Source of the DNA: Maricaulis parjimensis
Lineage (GTDB): Bacteria; Pseudomonadota; Alphaproteobacteria; Caulobacterales; Maricaulaceae
Length of the DNA: 64,000 nucleotides
Direction of reading: 5' to 3'
NCBI RefSeq assembly: GCF_016817355.1
Contig: NZ_JADOTT010000002.1
Coordinates: 304,354 to 368,353, forward strand
Of this stretch, positions 24,890 to 34,566 are shown one piece after another; the stretch's first letter is position 1, and each line of letters starts with the position of its first letter. The notes under the pieces are model-generated. The model ran no database searches. It saw nothing but the letters and a program-made list of their open reading frames with translations, and had not been told where the DNA came from. The position numbers were made by a program, and so were the translations under genes.

Positions 24890-25879
24890 TCAGGCCGCGT
24901 CGCTGGCCGCTTTCACCGGCGCTTCCGGCAGGTCCTCGCCGAACACGCGCTGGTACATTTCCGCGATGGTTGGACGTTCCAGCTCGTCGCACTTGTTCAG
25001 GAAGGTCATGCGGAAGGCCGCGCCGAGATCCTTGAAGATCTCGTAGTTCTCGGCCCAGGTCAGCACGGTCCGCGGGCTCATCACGGTGGAGATGTCGCCA
25101 TTGATGAAGGCCTCACGGGTCAGGTCGGCGACCTTGACCATGTCCTTGATCATCGCCTGGCCCTCTTCGGTCTGGGCGAGCGGGCCCATCTTGGCCATGA
25201 CGATGGCATTCTCGGTCTCGCGCGGCAGATAGTTCAGCGTGGACACGATCGACCAGCGGTCCATCTGGCCCTGGTTGATCTGCTGGGTGCCGTGATAAAG
25301 GCCCGTCGTATCGCCGAGACCGATCGTGTTGGTCGTCGAGAAGAGGCGGAAATAGGGATGCGGACGGATCACCTTGGTCTGGTCCAGCAGGGTCAGGGAG
25401 CCGGAGGCTTCCAGCACGCGCTGGATCACGAACATCACGTCCGGACGGCCGGCATCATATTCATCAAACAGGAGTGCGACCGGGCGCTGCAGCGCCCAGG
25501 GCAGGATGCCTTCCTGGAATTCGGTGATCTGCTTGCCATCCTTCACGACGATGGCGTCCTTGCCGACCATGTCGATCCGCGAAACATGGCTGTCCAGATT
25601 GACCCGGACCATCGGCCAGTTGAGGCGGGCGGCGACCTGCTCGACATGGGTCGACTTACCCGTGCCGTGATAGCCCTGGATCATCACCCGGCGATTGAAG
25701 GCGAAGCCCGCAAGGATGGCGCGCGTGGTGGCCGGATCGAAAACATAGGTCGGATCAATCGCCGGCGTGTGCTCGTCCGGCTGGGAGAACATTTTCACTT
25801 CGAACCCGGCATCAAACCCGAACAGGGCCTGGGTATCCGCGATCTTGTCGGGGGCTTGCAGGGGGAAGTTGTCGCTCAT
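24890..25879 (-). CDS. cobS: Cobaltochelatase subunit CobS (AAA+ ATPase)
   Basis: 329 residues. Walker A is [10 protein letters not shown], Walker B is LLFDEYDAG, and sensor features include [20 protein letters not shown], all characteristic of CobS. With CobT it forms the ATPase stack that drives CobN to insert cobalt into the corrin ring. In related genomes cobS usually stands next to cobT; here the two are 7.4 kb apart with metal-resistance and flagellin genes between, though both remain on the minus strand. The J-domain and bolA genes next to it are the conserved neighbours. Confidence 0.95.
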   Translation of the reverse strand: MSDNFPLQAPDKIADTQALFGFDAGFEVKMFSQPDEHTPAIDPTYVFDPATTRAILAGFAFNRRVMIQGYHGTGKSTHVEQVAARLNWPMVRVNLDSHVSRIDMVGKDAIVVKDGKQITEFQEGILPWALQRPVALLFDEYDAGRPDVMFVIQRVLEASGSLTLLDQTKVIRPHPYFRLFSTTNTIGLGDTTGLYHGTQQINQGQMDRWSIVSTLNYLPRETENAIVMAKMGPLAQTEEGQAMIKDMVKVADLTREAFINGDISTVMSPRTVLTWAENYEIFKDLGAAFRMTFLNKCDELERPTIAEMYQRVFGEDLPEAPVKAASDAA

Positions 25880-26022
25880 CGTCCGGCCTTTGCCTGGTAT
25901 CAGGTCACTGGGCGGCCGTCGTTTGCTGCAGCCGCGTTAATCACGTCATCGGACGTATCGCACGCCCAGCCGGGCTTCAAGTCAATCTGTCGGGACAGTG
26001 TGCCGCATGGGGGAGGCAGGCC

Positions 26023-26637
26023 TCAGGCCATGCCGGCATTTTTGAGGATCTGGTAGGCGGCGATGACGCGTCCCAGCTGTTCCTCGCTGGACCGGTCGCC
26101 GCCATTGGCGTCCGGGTGGAATTGCTTGACCAATTCGGCATAGCGGCGGCGGACCTTGCCGCTGTCCGCATCGGCTTCCAGACCCATGGTTTCCAGCGCC
26201 TTGGACTGGAGACGGCCCATGGATTTTTCACGCGGGGCTTCCTTGTGGGGATCCCGCCGGTCGCCAAACAGGCCGAACGGATCGGCAAACCCGTCGGCGA
26301 AATCGCGCGCAGCCTTGGCGGCCTTGGCGCTGGCGGAATGTGTATTGCGCCAGTTCCAGGTCGGCCGGTGTCCATAGGCGGCACTTTCCCGGAAGGCTTG
26401 GGCCGAGGTTTCGCTCATCCCCTCGAAGAAATTCCAGGACTTGTTGTATTCGGAGGCATGGGACTGGCAGAACCAGTAGAAATCATTCAGCCGGTCGTTG
26501 GATTTTGGCGCGCGACTGTCGCCATGCTTGCGGCAGCCGGGCCATTCGCATACGCGTTCCTCCGGCGAAGGTTCGTCCTTCGGCGGCTTGATGCGGATGT
26601 CCTTGAACCGCGGTTTGTATTGGAATGCTTCCGACAT
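26023..26637 (-). CDS. J-domain (DnaJ-like) protein with N-terminal Cys/His motif
   Basis: 204 residues. The C-terminal J-domain has the HPD tripeptide in RRRYAELVKQFHPDANGGDR, so it can stimulate Hsp70 ATPase. The N-terminal half carries CEWPGC and FCQSHA, a likely zinc site. This architecture, with the J-domain at the C-terminus, is typical of an alphaproteobacterial family found beside cobS. ATG 26637 begins the conserved MSEAFQYKPRFKDIRIKPP. It diverges from bolA with a 61-bp gap. Confidence 0.88.
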   Translation of the reverse strand: MSEAFQYKPRFKDIRIKPPKDEPSPEERVCEWPGCRKHGDSRAPKSNDRLNDFYWFCQSHASEYNKSWNFFEGMSETSAQAFRESAAYGHRPTWNWRNTHSASAKAAKAARDFADGFADPFGLFGDRRDPHKEAPREKSMGRLQSKALETMGLEADADSGKVRRRYAELVKQFHPDANGGDRSSEEQLGRVIAAYQILKNAGMA

Positions 26638-26698
26638 GACCCCAATTATGGGCATGCGTCCGTAAAGCGGCAATGAAACCGATGTGGAAAGCTGAAAA

Positions 26699-26968
26699 AT
26701 GACAAGTATGCAGGATCGTATCGAAGCCAAGCTGCGCGACAGCCTGTCTCCGCAAGCGCTCGCCGTGACCGATGACAGTCATCTCCACGCCGGTCACGCG
26801 GGCGCGCGACCGGGCGGCGAAAGCCATTTCACGGTGGAGATTGTTTCCAGCCGTTTTGCCGGTCTCAACCGGGTGGCGCGCCATCGCCTCGTCAATGACG
26901 CGCTTGCTGAAGAATTGACGGGGCCGATCCACGCCCTGGTGATCCGGGCCAAGGCGCCAGGCGAATAA
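26699..26968 (+). CDS. BolA family protein
   Basis: 89 residues matching BolA: the loop DDSHLHAGHAGA, SHFTVEIVSSRFAGLNRVAR and the conserved HRLVNDALAEEL. BolA proteins work with monothiol glutaredoxins in Fe-S cluster trafficking or as transcription regulators. It diverges from the J-domain gene; that pair plus cobS is conserved in alphaproteobacteria. Confidence 0.92.
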   Translation: MTSMQDRIEAKLRDSLSPQALAVTDDSHLHAGHAGARPGGESHFTVEIVSSRFAGLNRVARHRLVNDALAEELTGPIHALVIRAKAPGE

Positions 26969-27034
26969 GCTCAGGACTGTGTAATCTCGCCAGCCGGCCT
27001 TTCGGGCGCGAGAGATGTCTTGAGGGAGTTTGGC

Positions 27035-27778
27035 GTGCGCCTTTTTCTGATTTGCGGACTGGTCCTGTTGGCCGGATGTTCAACCCGGTTCGAAACGCCC
27101 AGCGAGCTGACCAGTACAGACCGTCTGGTCAGTGGCGAGCGTCGGCTGGTGCCGGTGCTGGAATTCGCGGACGGCGAAGCCCTTGCGGCAATCGATACGC
27201 TCCATGTCCCGATGGTCGAGCTATCCAACGGAGCCGAGTTCGACGCCGCCCTGAGTGAAGCCCGACTGGATTATCTGCGCGCTGTCGTGTCCCGGGAAAT
27301 CTGCCAGCGCTTCGCGCGGGCGGGCTTTTCCATCCTGCCTGCGCCTGAAGGCGCCGACGCTGTGGCGCGTCTTGAGGCGAACATTACCGGCCTGCGCCGG
27401 AGCAATGTCGCGACAACCGGTCTGTCTCGGGCGATCGGCGTGGCTGTACCCGGTCCGCTCAACCCGCGCGTCCCGATCGGAATCGGTGCGCTGGGGGCCG
27501 AGGGCGAAATCCTGACACCGGAAGGCGAGCAGATCGCCGCCATCCAATGGGCCTCGCAGAACCATCTCGCCTCGGGCGGGGGTATCACGACCCTGCTGGA
27601 CGGACCCGACGCGTTCAGTGATCTGGCCGATGCGACGGAACTGGCCAGTGTATTCGCCGATGCGTTCGGTGATCTGGTGGTTGAGGCCCGGGCCGATTTT
27701 GAAGCGATCGACGGCGATACGCCCCTTGGGACGTGTGACGCCTATGTCGACAGTCTGAGGACCGCGGACGCGGACTAG
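27035..27778 (+). CDS. DUF3313-like lipoprotein
   Basis: 247 residues with a lipoprotein signal (RLFLICGLVLLAGCSTRF). The body has the patterns RLVPVLEFADGEALAAIDTL, DYLRAVVSREICQRFARAGF and a C-terminal segment FSDLADATELASVFADAFGDL, resembling DUF3313 proteins of unknown function. GTG 27035 is chosen because AGGGAG ends 6 bases upstream and the signal peptide begins there; the TTG at 27020 would overlap this ribosome site. Its stop overlaps that of the convergent CorC-like gene. Confidence 0.6.
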   Translation: MRLFLICGLVLLAGCSTRFETPSELTSTDRLVSGERRLVPVLEFADGEALAAIDTLHVPMVELSNGAEFDAALSEARLDYLRAVVSREICQRFARAGFSILPAPEGADAVARLEANITGLRRSNVATTGLSRAIGVAVPGPLNPRVPIGIGALGAEGEILTPEGEQIAAIQWASQNHLASGGGITTLLDGPDAFSDLADATELASVFADAFGDLVVEARADFEAIDGDTPLGTCDAYVDSLRTADAD

Positions 27779-29061
27779 CTCACGACTTCAACATCATCCG
27801 GGCTGACCGAAACGCGCAGTTTGGTGATCTGGTTGCGGCGGCGCTCGACGACTTCGAAACGGGCACCGTGGAACTGGAAGACCTGACCCCGTTCCGGAAT
27901 GGTCTGGGCTTCGTGGATCACCAGGCCGGCAATCGTCACGGCTTCCTCGTCCGGGAGTTCCCAGTCCAGGGCCCGGTTGAGGTCGCGGATCGGCACACCG
28001 CCATCCACCAGCCATTGCTCATTGTCTTCCGGCTGGATGCCTTCCACCGTGATGTCGTGCTCGTCTTCGATGGCGCCGACGATCTCTTCCAGAATGTCTT
28101 CCAGCGTCACCAGCCCCATCAGCGCGCCATACTCGTCGACCACCAGCGCGAAGTGTTCGCGCTTCTCGCGGAAGGCATTGAGCTGATCCAGCACTTCCGT
28201 GGTTTCTGGTACGAACCAGGGCTCGCGGCGCAGCGCGTCGATATCCACCTGGGAGGCGTCACCATCGGCCTCGTGCAGCGCTCGCGCCATGTCGCGGACA
28301 TGCAGAATGCCGACAATATTCTCTGCATCATCCTTGTAGAGCGGCAGGCGCGTGTGCGGGCTGTGCAGGGCCTCGGTCACGATCTCGGCCGGCGGTTTGT
28401 CGGCATCGATCATGATGATGGATTTGCGGTGGACCATGATGTCGTCGACCGTGAGGTCGCGCAGGTCGAGCACGCCGCCGAGCATGTCGCGGTCATCTTT
28501 CACCACCCCGCCTTCCTCATGGTGCAGGGCGATGGCGCCGCGCAGCTCGTCATGGGCTGAGAGGACCGGGCCGTCCACTCGGGCACCGAACACGCGCAAT
28601 GTTCCGGACACGACAAACTGAACCGCCCGCACCACCGGCGCGAAGAGTTTGACGGCCAGCATGATCGGACGCGCCACGGTCAGCGCGAACCGGTCCGGAT
28701 TGGACAGGGCATAGGTCTTGGGCAGGACTTCGGCGAAGATCAGGACGGTGAAGGTCATGATCAGCGTGGCCCAGAGCACGGAATTGCCGCCAAGCAGGCG
28801 CTCGAAGAGCTGGCCGGCAATCATCGAGGCGGCGATGTTGACGAGGTTATTACCCAGCAGGATCGAGCCGAGCAGGCTTTCTCCGTCCGAGATCAGGCGG
28901 TTGACGATGCCGGCGGCGGGCACCTTGTCGCGCTCCAGCTGCAGCATGCGGGCGCGGGAGGTCGCTGTCAGCGAGGTTTCCGATCCGGAAAAGAAAGCGG
29001 ACAGGCACAAAAGGCCGATAATGGTGAGGGCCGGGCCAATCAGGGTCCAGTCGAGGCTCAT
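27775..29061 (-). CDS. HlyC/CorC (CNNM/DUF21) family transporter
   Basis: 428 residues. The N-terminal DUF21 membrane domain includes CLSAFFSGSETSLTATSRAR and ILLGNNLVNIAASMIAGQL; two CBS domains follow (HRKSIIMIDADKPPAEIVTE and HFALVVDEYGALMGLVTLED); the C-terminus is a CorC/HlyC transporter-associated domain (VSPDDVEVVS end). Homologues mediate Mg2+/Co2+ transport or its regulation. Its ATG overlaps the aroB stop by 1 bp, so it is the third gene of aroK-aroB-corC. Confidence 0.9.
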   Translation of the reverse strand: MSLDWTLIGPALTIIGLLCLSAFFSGSETSLTATSRARMLQLERDKVPAAGIVNRLISDGESLLGSILLGNNLVNIAASMIAGQLFERLLGGNSVLWATLIMTFTVLIFAEVLPKTYALSNPDRFALTVARPIMLAVKLFAPVVRAVQFVVSGTLRVFGARVDGPVLSAHDELRGAIALHHEEGGVVKDDRDMLGGVLDLRDLTVDDIMVHRKSIIMIDADKPPAEIVTEALHSPHTRLPLYKDDAENIVGILHVRDMARALHEADGDASQVDIDALRREPWFVPETTEVLDQLNAFREKREHFALVVDEYGALMGLVTLEDILEEIVGAIEDEHDITVEGIQPEDNEQWLVDGGVPIRDLNRALDWELPDEEAVTIAGLVIHEAQTIPERGQVFQFHGARFEVVERRRNQITKLRVSVSPDDVEVVS

Positions 29062-30161
29062 CAGAGCTGGGTCTCCAGAAAACGTGTCAGGTCGGTTTCG
29101 TCAGTGTCTCGGTCGATGTAGGCGTCACCGATCCCGCGTGCCAGGATCAGGGTGATCCGTCCATCCTGGTTCTTCTTGTCATCGCGCATGCGTGCGATCA
29201 AGCGGGATGCGTCCCAATCCGTCCAGGCCAGGCTGGTCGCGCCATGGGGCAGGCCGACGGTTTCCAGGTGTTTCGCCACGCGATCCGCATCCGCTTTCGG
29301 GCAGATGCCGCGATGGGCGGAATAGGCAAATGCCAGGCCCAGGCCGGCGGCAACGGCCTCGCCGTGCCGGATGGCATTCTTGGGCGCTTCCGCCTCGAAG
29401 GCATGGCCGAATGTATGGCCCAGATTGAGCAGGGCCCGGACACCGGCCTCGCGCTCATCCTCGGCGACAATGCGCGCCTTGAACGCCACTGCGGCGGCCA
29501 CGGCTCGGCTCAACGCCTCACCTTCCATGACATCGGCGCCGTCCGCTTCCAACGCATCGAACAGGGGGGCATCACCGATCAGGGCGGCCTTGACGATCTC
29601 GGCGTAGCCGGCGAGCTGCTCGCGGCGCGGCAGGGTGGTCAGCAGGTCCATGTCGGCAATCACCAGTTTTGGCTGGTGGAAGGTTCCGGCGAAATTCTTG
29701 CCGTGATCCGTATTGATCCCGGTTTTGCCGCCGACTGAACTGTCGACCTGGGCAAGCAGGGTGGTCGGGATCTGGATGAAGCCGACACCGCGCTTGGTAA
29801 TCGAGGCGGCAAACCCGGTGAGGTCGCCCACCACGCCACCGCCGAGAGCGATAACGCACTCCGACCGCTCAATATTGAGATCAAGCAGAGCATCCACGAC
29901 ATGGCGCAGGCCATCCCAGCTTTTTGCGGTCTCGCCGGGCTCGACAATGACCGGGTGCGGCACCAGGCCGGCGCCGGCCAGCTTTTCCGAAACCGTGCCG
30001 AGATGGTGATCGGCAACATGCTTGTCGGTGACAATGATGGCACGGCGGCGCGGGAAAAGAGCCGGCAGGCGGTTGAGCGCTGAATCCAGCGCGCCGGCAC
30101 CGACGAGCACGTCATAGCTGCGATCGCCCAGTCCGACGGGGACGGTCAGGATGTCACTCAC
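29061..30161 (-). CDS. aroB: 3-dehydroquinate synthase
   Basis: 366 residues matching AroB: the NAD-site GGGVVGDLTGFAASITKRG, IPTTLLAQVDSSVGGKTGIN, and the metal-binding LGHTFGHAFEAE and RHGEAVAAGL. It converts DAHP to 3-dehydroquinate, the second step of the shikimate pathway. The start is GTG 30161, overlapping the aroK stop by 4 bp (GTGA); the long open frame upstream is inside aroK and not used. It works directly upstream of AroK in the pathway. Confidence 0.96.
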   Translation of the reverse strand: MSDILTVPVGLGDRSYDVLVGAGALDSALNRLPALFPRRRAIIVTDKHVADHHLGTVSEKLAGAGLVPHPVIVEPGETAKSWDGLRHVVDALLDLNIERSECVIALGGGVVGDLTGFAASITKRGVGFIQIPTTLLAQVDSSVGGKTGINTDHGKNFAGTFHQPKLVIADMDLLTTLPRREQLAGYAEIVKAALIGDAPLFDALEADGADVMEGEALSRAVAAAVAFKARIVAEDEREAGVRALLNLGHTFGHAFEAEAPKNAIRHGEAVAAGLGLAFAYSAHRGICPKADADRVAKHLETVGLPHGATSLAWTDWDASRLIARMRDDKKNQDGRITLILARGIGDAYIDRDTDETDLTRFLETQL

Positions 30162-30697
30162 GCTTCGGCCTCCCGGGCCATAAGGGCCTGAAGAATGGTG
30201 TCGAGCGTCGTCTGGTGCGAGCCGGCCGAGGCGTCGACATGGATATTGGCCTCTGCATACGCGGGCGTACGGCTTTCGAGCAAGCGTTCCAGCACGCCGC
30301 GCGGGTCGGGATCGTGCAGCAGGGGACGCGTATCCTTGCGGGTGACGCGTTTCATCAGCGTATCGACATCGGCCTTCAGCCAAACGGACACTGCCTTGTC
30401 GAGGACGCGGGCCCGGGTGTCCGGGTCGACGAAGGCCCCGCCGCCCAGGGCCAGCACCATGGGTTTTTCGTCCAGCAGGCGCGCGATCACCTTGCGCTCG
30501 CCATCGCGAAAGGCGGCCTCTCCGAAATCCTTGAAGATTTCGGCCACGGTCCGTCCGGCCGCCCGTTCGACCTCTTCATCAGCGTCCCGGAAATCCAGGT
30601 TCAGTGCCTTGGCCAGGCGCCGTCCCACCGTCGTCTTCCCCACGCCCATCAGGCCGATCAGCACGATGCTGCGGTCTGGTGTGATCACTTGCGTCAT
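30158..30697 (-). CDS. aroK: Shikimate kinase
   Basis: 179 residues. The P-loop is GLMGVGKTTVGRR; the shikimate-binding DADEEVERAAGRTVAEIF and the GGGAFVDPDTRA motif are present; the LID region is DTRPLLHD. It phosphorylates shikimate with ATP. ATG 30697 fits the family start just before the first strand (RSIVLIGLMG); the upstream ATGs extend 18 residues without homology. It leads the aroK-aroB-corC operon. Confidence 0.95.
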   Translation of the reverse strand: MTQVITPDRSIVLIGLMGVGKTTVGRRLAKALNLDFRDADEEVERAAGRTVAEIFKDFGEAAFRDGERKVIARLLDEKPMVLALGGGAFVDPDTRARVLDKAVSVWLKADVDTLMKRVTRKDTRPLLHDPDPRGVLERLLESRTPAYAEANIHVDASAGSHQTTLDTILQALMAREAEA

Positions 30698-30805
30698 GCC
30701 TAGCGGTATAAACGGTCTGGAAATCGCCGCAATCACGGTTAGGCTCATCATATTCGCCCGGTGCAGTCGTCAACGCGCCGGGCCAGCGATCATGGAGTGG
30801 GATTG

Positions 30806-30946
30806 ATGCGAGGTTTCCTGTTCGGTCTGGCCGTCATTATCGGGCTTGCTGCGGTCGGATTCGGGAGCCTGGTCGTGATCGCCAACGGTCTCGAGCCAAG
30901 CCGGGAGAGTGTCAGTGTCGAGTTGGAAGACGATTTCCCGCGCTAG
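30806..30946 (+). CDS. Small single-pass membrane protein
   Basis: 46 residues. After MRG comes one clear transmembrane segment (FLFGLAVIIGLAAVGFGSLV), then a short acidic tail ending ELEDDFPR. GGAG lies upstream of ATG 30806 (spacing about 9). Its 3' end overlaps the next gene by 38 bp in another frame, suggesting translational coupling. Function unknown; the overlap and shared orientation with the secreted protein suggest a common role. Confidence 0.55.
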   Translation: MRGFLFGLAVIIGLAAVGFGSLVVIANGLEPSRESVSVELEDDFPR

Positions 30947-32540
30947 CCTTGCGCTGGCGCTCTGGGGGAGTGCCGCCTTTGCGCAGGAGGGGATCGAGGT
31001 CGAGCGTCTGGATGCGCTGGATCCGCTGGAAGTCTCATTGCCACGCGCAGCCCTGGACAATCGTCTCTGGTCGGCCACCGGGCGCGACCAGGCGGTCGCT
31101 GTCCTGTCGCGTCTTCCTGATCCTGAAGACGGAGAGTATCGCAGCGAGACCCTGGCCTCTGTCGCCCGGACCCTTCTCATTTCCGGCGGACAACCGCCGG
31201 CCGGCGGACGCGGTGATACCGAATTGGCCCGCCTGCGCGTCGAGCGCCTCCTGGCGGCTGCCGGTGCGGGCGATGCTTTCGATCTTCTGGAGCGCACGCC
31301 CGGTGTGAACCGGCAACCCGTCCTGGCGCGCTGGCATGCTGATCTGGGGTTTGCGACCGGCGAGTTGGAAAGTGCCTGCCGCACAGCTGACGCCCTGATC
31401 GAAGGACGTGACACCGCCTATTGGCTGCGGGTGCGGGCGTTCTGCCTGTCGCTGCAGGGCCAGTCGGCAGCCGCGGAGCTGACCGCAGAACTGGCACGCA
31501 GCCAGTCGGCGGATGACGGGTTTGATGCGCGCCTGTTCGCGCTCACCCTGGACACGCCGCTTCCGGCCAATACACCGGCCGCCGAGACAGCGCTGCAATG
31601 GGCGATGGACCACCGGCTTGAGGCCGGTGTGGGTATGGCTGACACGGCGCCGTCCTGGTTGAAAGAGGTGGCGCATGAGGCCGAAGGGCGGAGCCAGCCG
31701 CCGGCCACCGATCCGCAGCTCGCTTTTGAAACCGCGCTGGACCAGTCCGGACGGGACCGCCACCACACACTGGAAGCCGTGCTCGCGCAGGGCCGGGACC
31801 GCGAACTGGCCGGGCAAGCCCTGGGCTTGTTGCTGGCCGATGCTGGCGGTGGCGCGCGCTTTGTGCATGTCGCGCGGCATCACGGCCGGGAAATCCAGAC
31901 CATTCCGGTTACCGCTGCCACGCTGGAGCATGGCTATGAAATCGCCATGGCAGCCCTTCTTGTTGGTGATCTGCGATCGGCCTGGACCTGGCGTAATGCG
32001 TTGCTGGATGGTCCGCCGCGCCCGGAACAGCCGGTCCTGGTGCCTCAGGGGCTGAGTGATGAGGACAAGCCGGCCGGTGAGCCGGACATCATGTCGGCCC
32101 TGCCGGAAGAGGATTGGGTTCCGCCCAGCCCGGCGCGCATGGTCGCGCTGGACCTGGCCCTGGCCGTTGCCGAGGACGAGATGCAGGGCGGAAGCTATGA
32201 AGCGGTTCAGGCTGCCTGGCTGGAAGGCCGGGGCGCCAGCGTACTGGCCCAGGCGGCAGCCCTGGAACGGCTTGGGGCTCCCAGCCCTGCGGGATTGCGT
32301 GAAGCCTTGCTGGCCGCGGACCCGATGCCGGCTCCCGCCGGACTGGCGGCGCTGGATGCCGCCGTGCGGGCGGGCGCACGGGGCGAGGCCGCGATGCTGG
32401 CCGTTTCCCTGCTCAACCAGGACGGAGCTGCCGACAATCCGGATGTTCTGGCCAGGACGCTGGGCGCGCTGGATGCCGTCGGGCTGCGCCGCCATGCCCG
32501 GGTGCTGCTGCTGGAACAGATCATTCTGGGGGCGATGTGA
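30909..32540 (+). CDS. Secreted Ala-rich helical protein of unknown function
   Basis: 543 residues with an N-terminal signal (SRASLALALWGSAAFAQ). The rest is Ala/Leu-rich with alternating helices, suggesting a helical-repeat solenoid, but no family is recognised with confidence. GTG 30909 is preceded by GGGAGA. Its last codons overlap the xerD start by 4 bp (GTGA), so it is translationally coupled to xerD. Its place between aroK and xerD recurs in related alphaproteobacteria, as far as I recall. Confidence 0.6.
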   Translation: MSVSSWKTISRASLALALWGSAAFAQEGIEVERLDALDPLEVSLPRAALDNRLWSATGRDQAVAVLSRLPDPEDGEYRSETLASVARTLLISGGQPPAGGRGDTELARLRVERLLAAAGAGDAFDLLERTPGVNRQPVLARWHADLGFATGELESACRTADALIEGRDTAYWLRVRAFCLSLQGQSAAAELTAELARSQSADDGFDARLFALTLDTPLPANTPAAETALQWAMDHRLEAGVGMADTAPSWLKEVAHEAEGRSQPPATDPQLAFETALDQSGRDRHHTLEAVLAQGRDRELAGQALGLLLADAGGGARFVHVARHHGREIQTIPVTAATLEHGYEIAMAALLVGDLRSAWTWRNALLDGPPRPEQPVLVPQGLSDEDKPAGEPDIMSALPEEDWVPPSPARMVALDLALAVAEDEMQGGSYEAVQAAWLEGRGASVLAQAAALERLGAPSPAGLREALLAADPMPAPAGLAALDAAVRAGARGEAAMLAVSLLNQDGAADNPDVLARTLGALDAVGLRRHARVLLLEQIILGAM

Positions 32541-33481
32541 CCGCGCAGCGGGAGATTGCTCTGTTTCTCGACATGATGGCGGCTGAACGGGGTGCGGCGG
32601 TCAATACGCTGGACGCCTATCGCCGGGACCTGGAAGACGTCGCATCGCGCCTCGCTGCCGAGGGTCGTGATCTGGCCAAGGCAACGACGGCCGATCTGGA
32701 GGGTGTGCTCTCTGGGTTCGCCCGCGACGGGCTGGCCGCCTCTACAGCCGCCCGGCGCCTGTCGGCCATCAAGCGTTTTTACAAATTCCTCCTGTCCGAA
32801 GGACGGCGCGCCGACAATCCGGCATCGCCTCTGAGTGCGCCCAAGCGCGGTCGCAGCCTGCCGAAAATCCTCAGCGAAGCGGATGTGGACGCCCTGTTCG
32901 ACGCCGCCGGTGCGATGGAAGGCGAAGCCGGCGTGCGGATGCGGGCGTTGATGGAAATCCTCTATGCGGGCGGATTGCGCGTGACCGAACTGGTCTCCCT
33001 GCCCCTGAGTGCCTTCGCGCGGGCCGAGCGCTGCATCCACGTCACCGGCAAGGGCGGGCGCGAACGCCTGGTGCCGCTGACACCCTCTGCGCTGGAGGCC
33101 GTGGAGGCCTATCGCAGCGTTCGCGCGGCTCATCTGCCCGCCGATCCGGACCGGGCCCGCAAGGCGGAGCGTTTTCTTTTCCCGTCCCGCCATGCACGGT
33201 CCGGACATCTCACCCGCGAACGCTTTGCCCAATTGCTGGGCGAGCTGGCCCTTGCTGCCGGCCTGGATCCGTCACGGATATCGCCGCACGTCCTGCGTCA
33301 CGCCTTCGCCACCCACCTCCTGTCGCGAGGGGCGGATTTGCGCAGCGTCCAAATCCTGCTGGGGCATGCCGACGTGTCGACAACCCAGATCTACACCCAT
33401 GTGCTGGAGGAAAGACTGCGCACCCTGGTACAGACTGCGCACCCTCTGGCGCGGCCCAATGATACCGGTAGCCAGGGTTGA
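32537..33481 (+). CDS. xerD: Tyrosine recombinase XerD
   Basis: 314 residues. SAM-like N-terminal domain, then the catalytic domain with all residues visible: Arg in GGLRVTEL, Lys in TGKGGRERLV, HVLRHAF (His and Arg), LGHADVSTTQ (His) and the nucleophile Tyr in IYTHVLEERL. XerC/XerD resolve chromosome dimers at dif. No mobile-element signs surround it and it lies beside accA, the standard location of the housekeeping xerD. It starts with GTG 32537, overlapping the preceding stop. Confidence 0.92.
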   Translation: MTAQREIALFLDMMAAERGAAVNTLDAYRRDLEDVASRLAAEGRDLAKATTADLEGVLSGFARDGLAASTAARRLSAIKRFYKFLLSEGRRADNPASPLSAPKRGRSLPKILSEADVDALFDAAGAMEGEAGVRMRALMEILYAGGLRVTELVSLPLSAFARAERCIHVTGKGGRERLVPLTPSALEAVEAYRSVRAAHLPADPDRARKAERFLFPSRHARSGHLTRERFAQLLGELALAAGLDPSRISPHVLRHAFATHLLSRGADLRSVQILLGHADVSTTQIYTHVLEERLRTLVQTAHPLARPNDTGSQG

Positions 33482-33573
33482 CGTATGCGTAAGGACAGTT
33501 TTCCAGGCTTGTGACCCCGGCGCAGGCTGGCTAGTTTGCCCGCCTCTTTTGTGTTCACAGGCGTTGGCAGGGC

Positions 33574-34554
33574 ATGTCCGACCCCACACGTACCTATCTC
33601 GATTTCGAGCGGCCGCTGGCCGAATTGGAAGCCAAGATCGAAGAGCTCGAGAACTTGGCGGGCACATCCGGCGATGACTCGCCGGATACGGCGGAAGAGA
33701 CGGCGCGCCTTCGTCACAAGGCGAATGAGCAACTCGCTGCGCTCTATTCCAAGCTGGATCCCTGGCGCAAGACGCAGGTGGCCCGGCATCCGGAACGTCC
33801 GCATTTCCGCGATTACCGCAAGGCGCTGATCGAGGATTTCGAAGAGCTCTGCGGCGACCGCCGATTCTCCGAAGACGCCGCCATTGTCGGTGGTCTGGGC
33901 CGTTTCCGCGGCCGTTCCGTGGTCGTGATCGGCCATGAGAAGGGTCACGACACGGAAAGCCGCATCAAGCACAATTTCGGCATGGCGCGCCCGGAAGGCT
34001 ATCGCAAGGCGATCCGCCTGATGGACATGGCCGAGAAGTTCAACCTGCCGGTCCTGACCTTCGTCGACACCGCCGGCGCCTATCCGGGCCTGGGCGCGGA
34101 AGAGCGCGGTCAGTCCGAAGCCATTGCCCGTTCCACCGAACGCTGCCTGACGCTTGGCACGCCGCTGATCTCCACGATCACAGGTGAAGGTGGTTCCGGT
34201 GGTGCCGTGGCGCTGGCGTCCGGCAATGTCGTGATGATGCTGGAACACTCGATCTATTCGGTGATCTCGCCGGAAGGCTGTGCCTCCATCCTGTGGAAGG
34301 ACTCGGCACGGGCTCGCGATGCTGCTGTGGCCATGAAGGTTACGGCACCCGATCTGATGGCGCTGAAGATCGTCGACCAGACGATCCCGGAACCGATCGG
34401 TGGCGCACACCGCCATCCGGCCGAGACCATGCACGCCGTCGGCAATGCCATCGAACAGCATCTGATTGCGCTGGACGGAAAATCGCCCGCAGAACTGCGT
34501 CAGCAGCGCCGCGAGCGTTTCCTGGCCATTGGTCGTCTGGACGCTGCCGAATAG
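33574..34554 (+). CDS. accA: Acetyl-CoA carboxylase carboxyltransferase subunit alpha
   Basis: 326 residues. The N-terminal [20 protein letters not shown] and the carboxyltransferase core [20 protein letters not shown] plus [17 protein letters not shown] are diagnostic. With AccD it transfers carboxyl from biotin on AccB to acetyl-CoA, giving malonyl-CoA for fatty-acid synthesis. It follows xerD by 92 bp and converges with the gamma-glutamyltransferase gene. Confidence 0.97.
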   Translation: MSDPTRTYLDFERPLAELEAKIEELENLAGTSGDDSPDTAEETARLRHKANEQLAALYSKLDPWRKTQVARHPERPHFRDYRKALIEDFEELCGDRRFSEDAAIVGGLGRFRGRSVVVIGHEKGHDTESRIKHNFGMARPEGYRKAIRLMDMAEKFNLPVLTFVDTAGAYPGLGAEERGQSEAIARSTERCLTLGTPLISTITGEGGSGGAVALASGNVVMMLEHSIYSVISPEGCASILWKDSARARDAAVAMKVTAPDLMALKIVDQTIPEPIGGAHRHPAETMHAVGNAIEQHLIALDGKSPAELRQQRRERFLAIGRLDAAE

Positions 34555-34566
34555 GCAATTCCTGTC

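Noticed and set aside
15538-25879. Search for a cobalamin riboswitch near cobT and cobS.
   Set aside because: No B12-box-like or long structured leader was seen upstream of either gene.
32537-33481. The tyrosine recombinase read as a phage or island integrase.
   Set aside because: Its length, the neighbouring accA and absence of attachment repeats or cargo fit housekeeping XerD.
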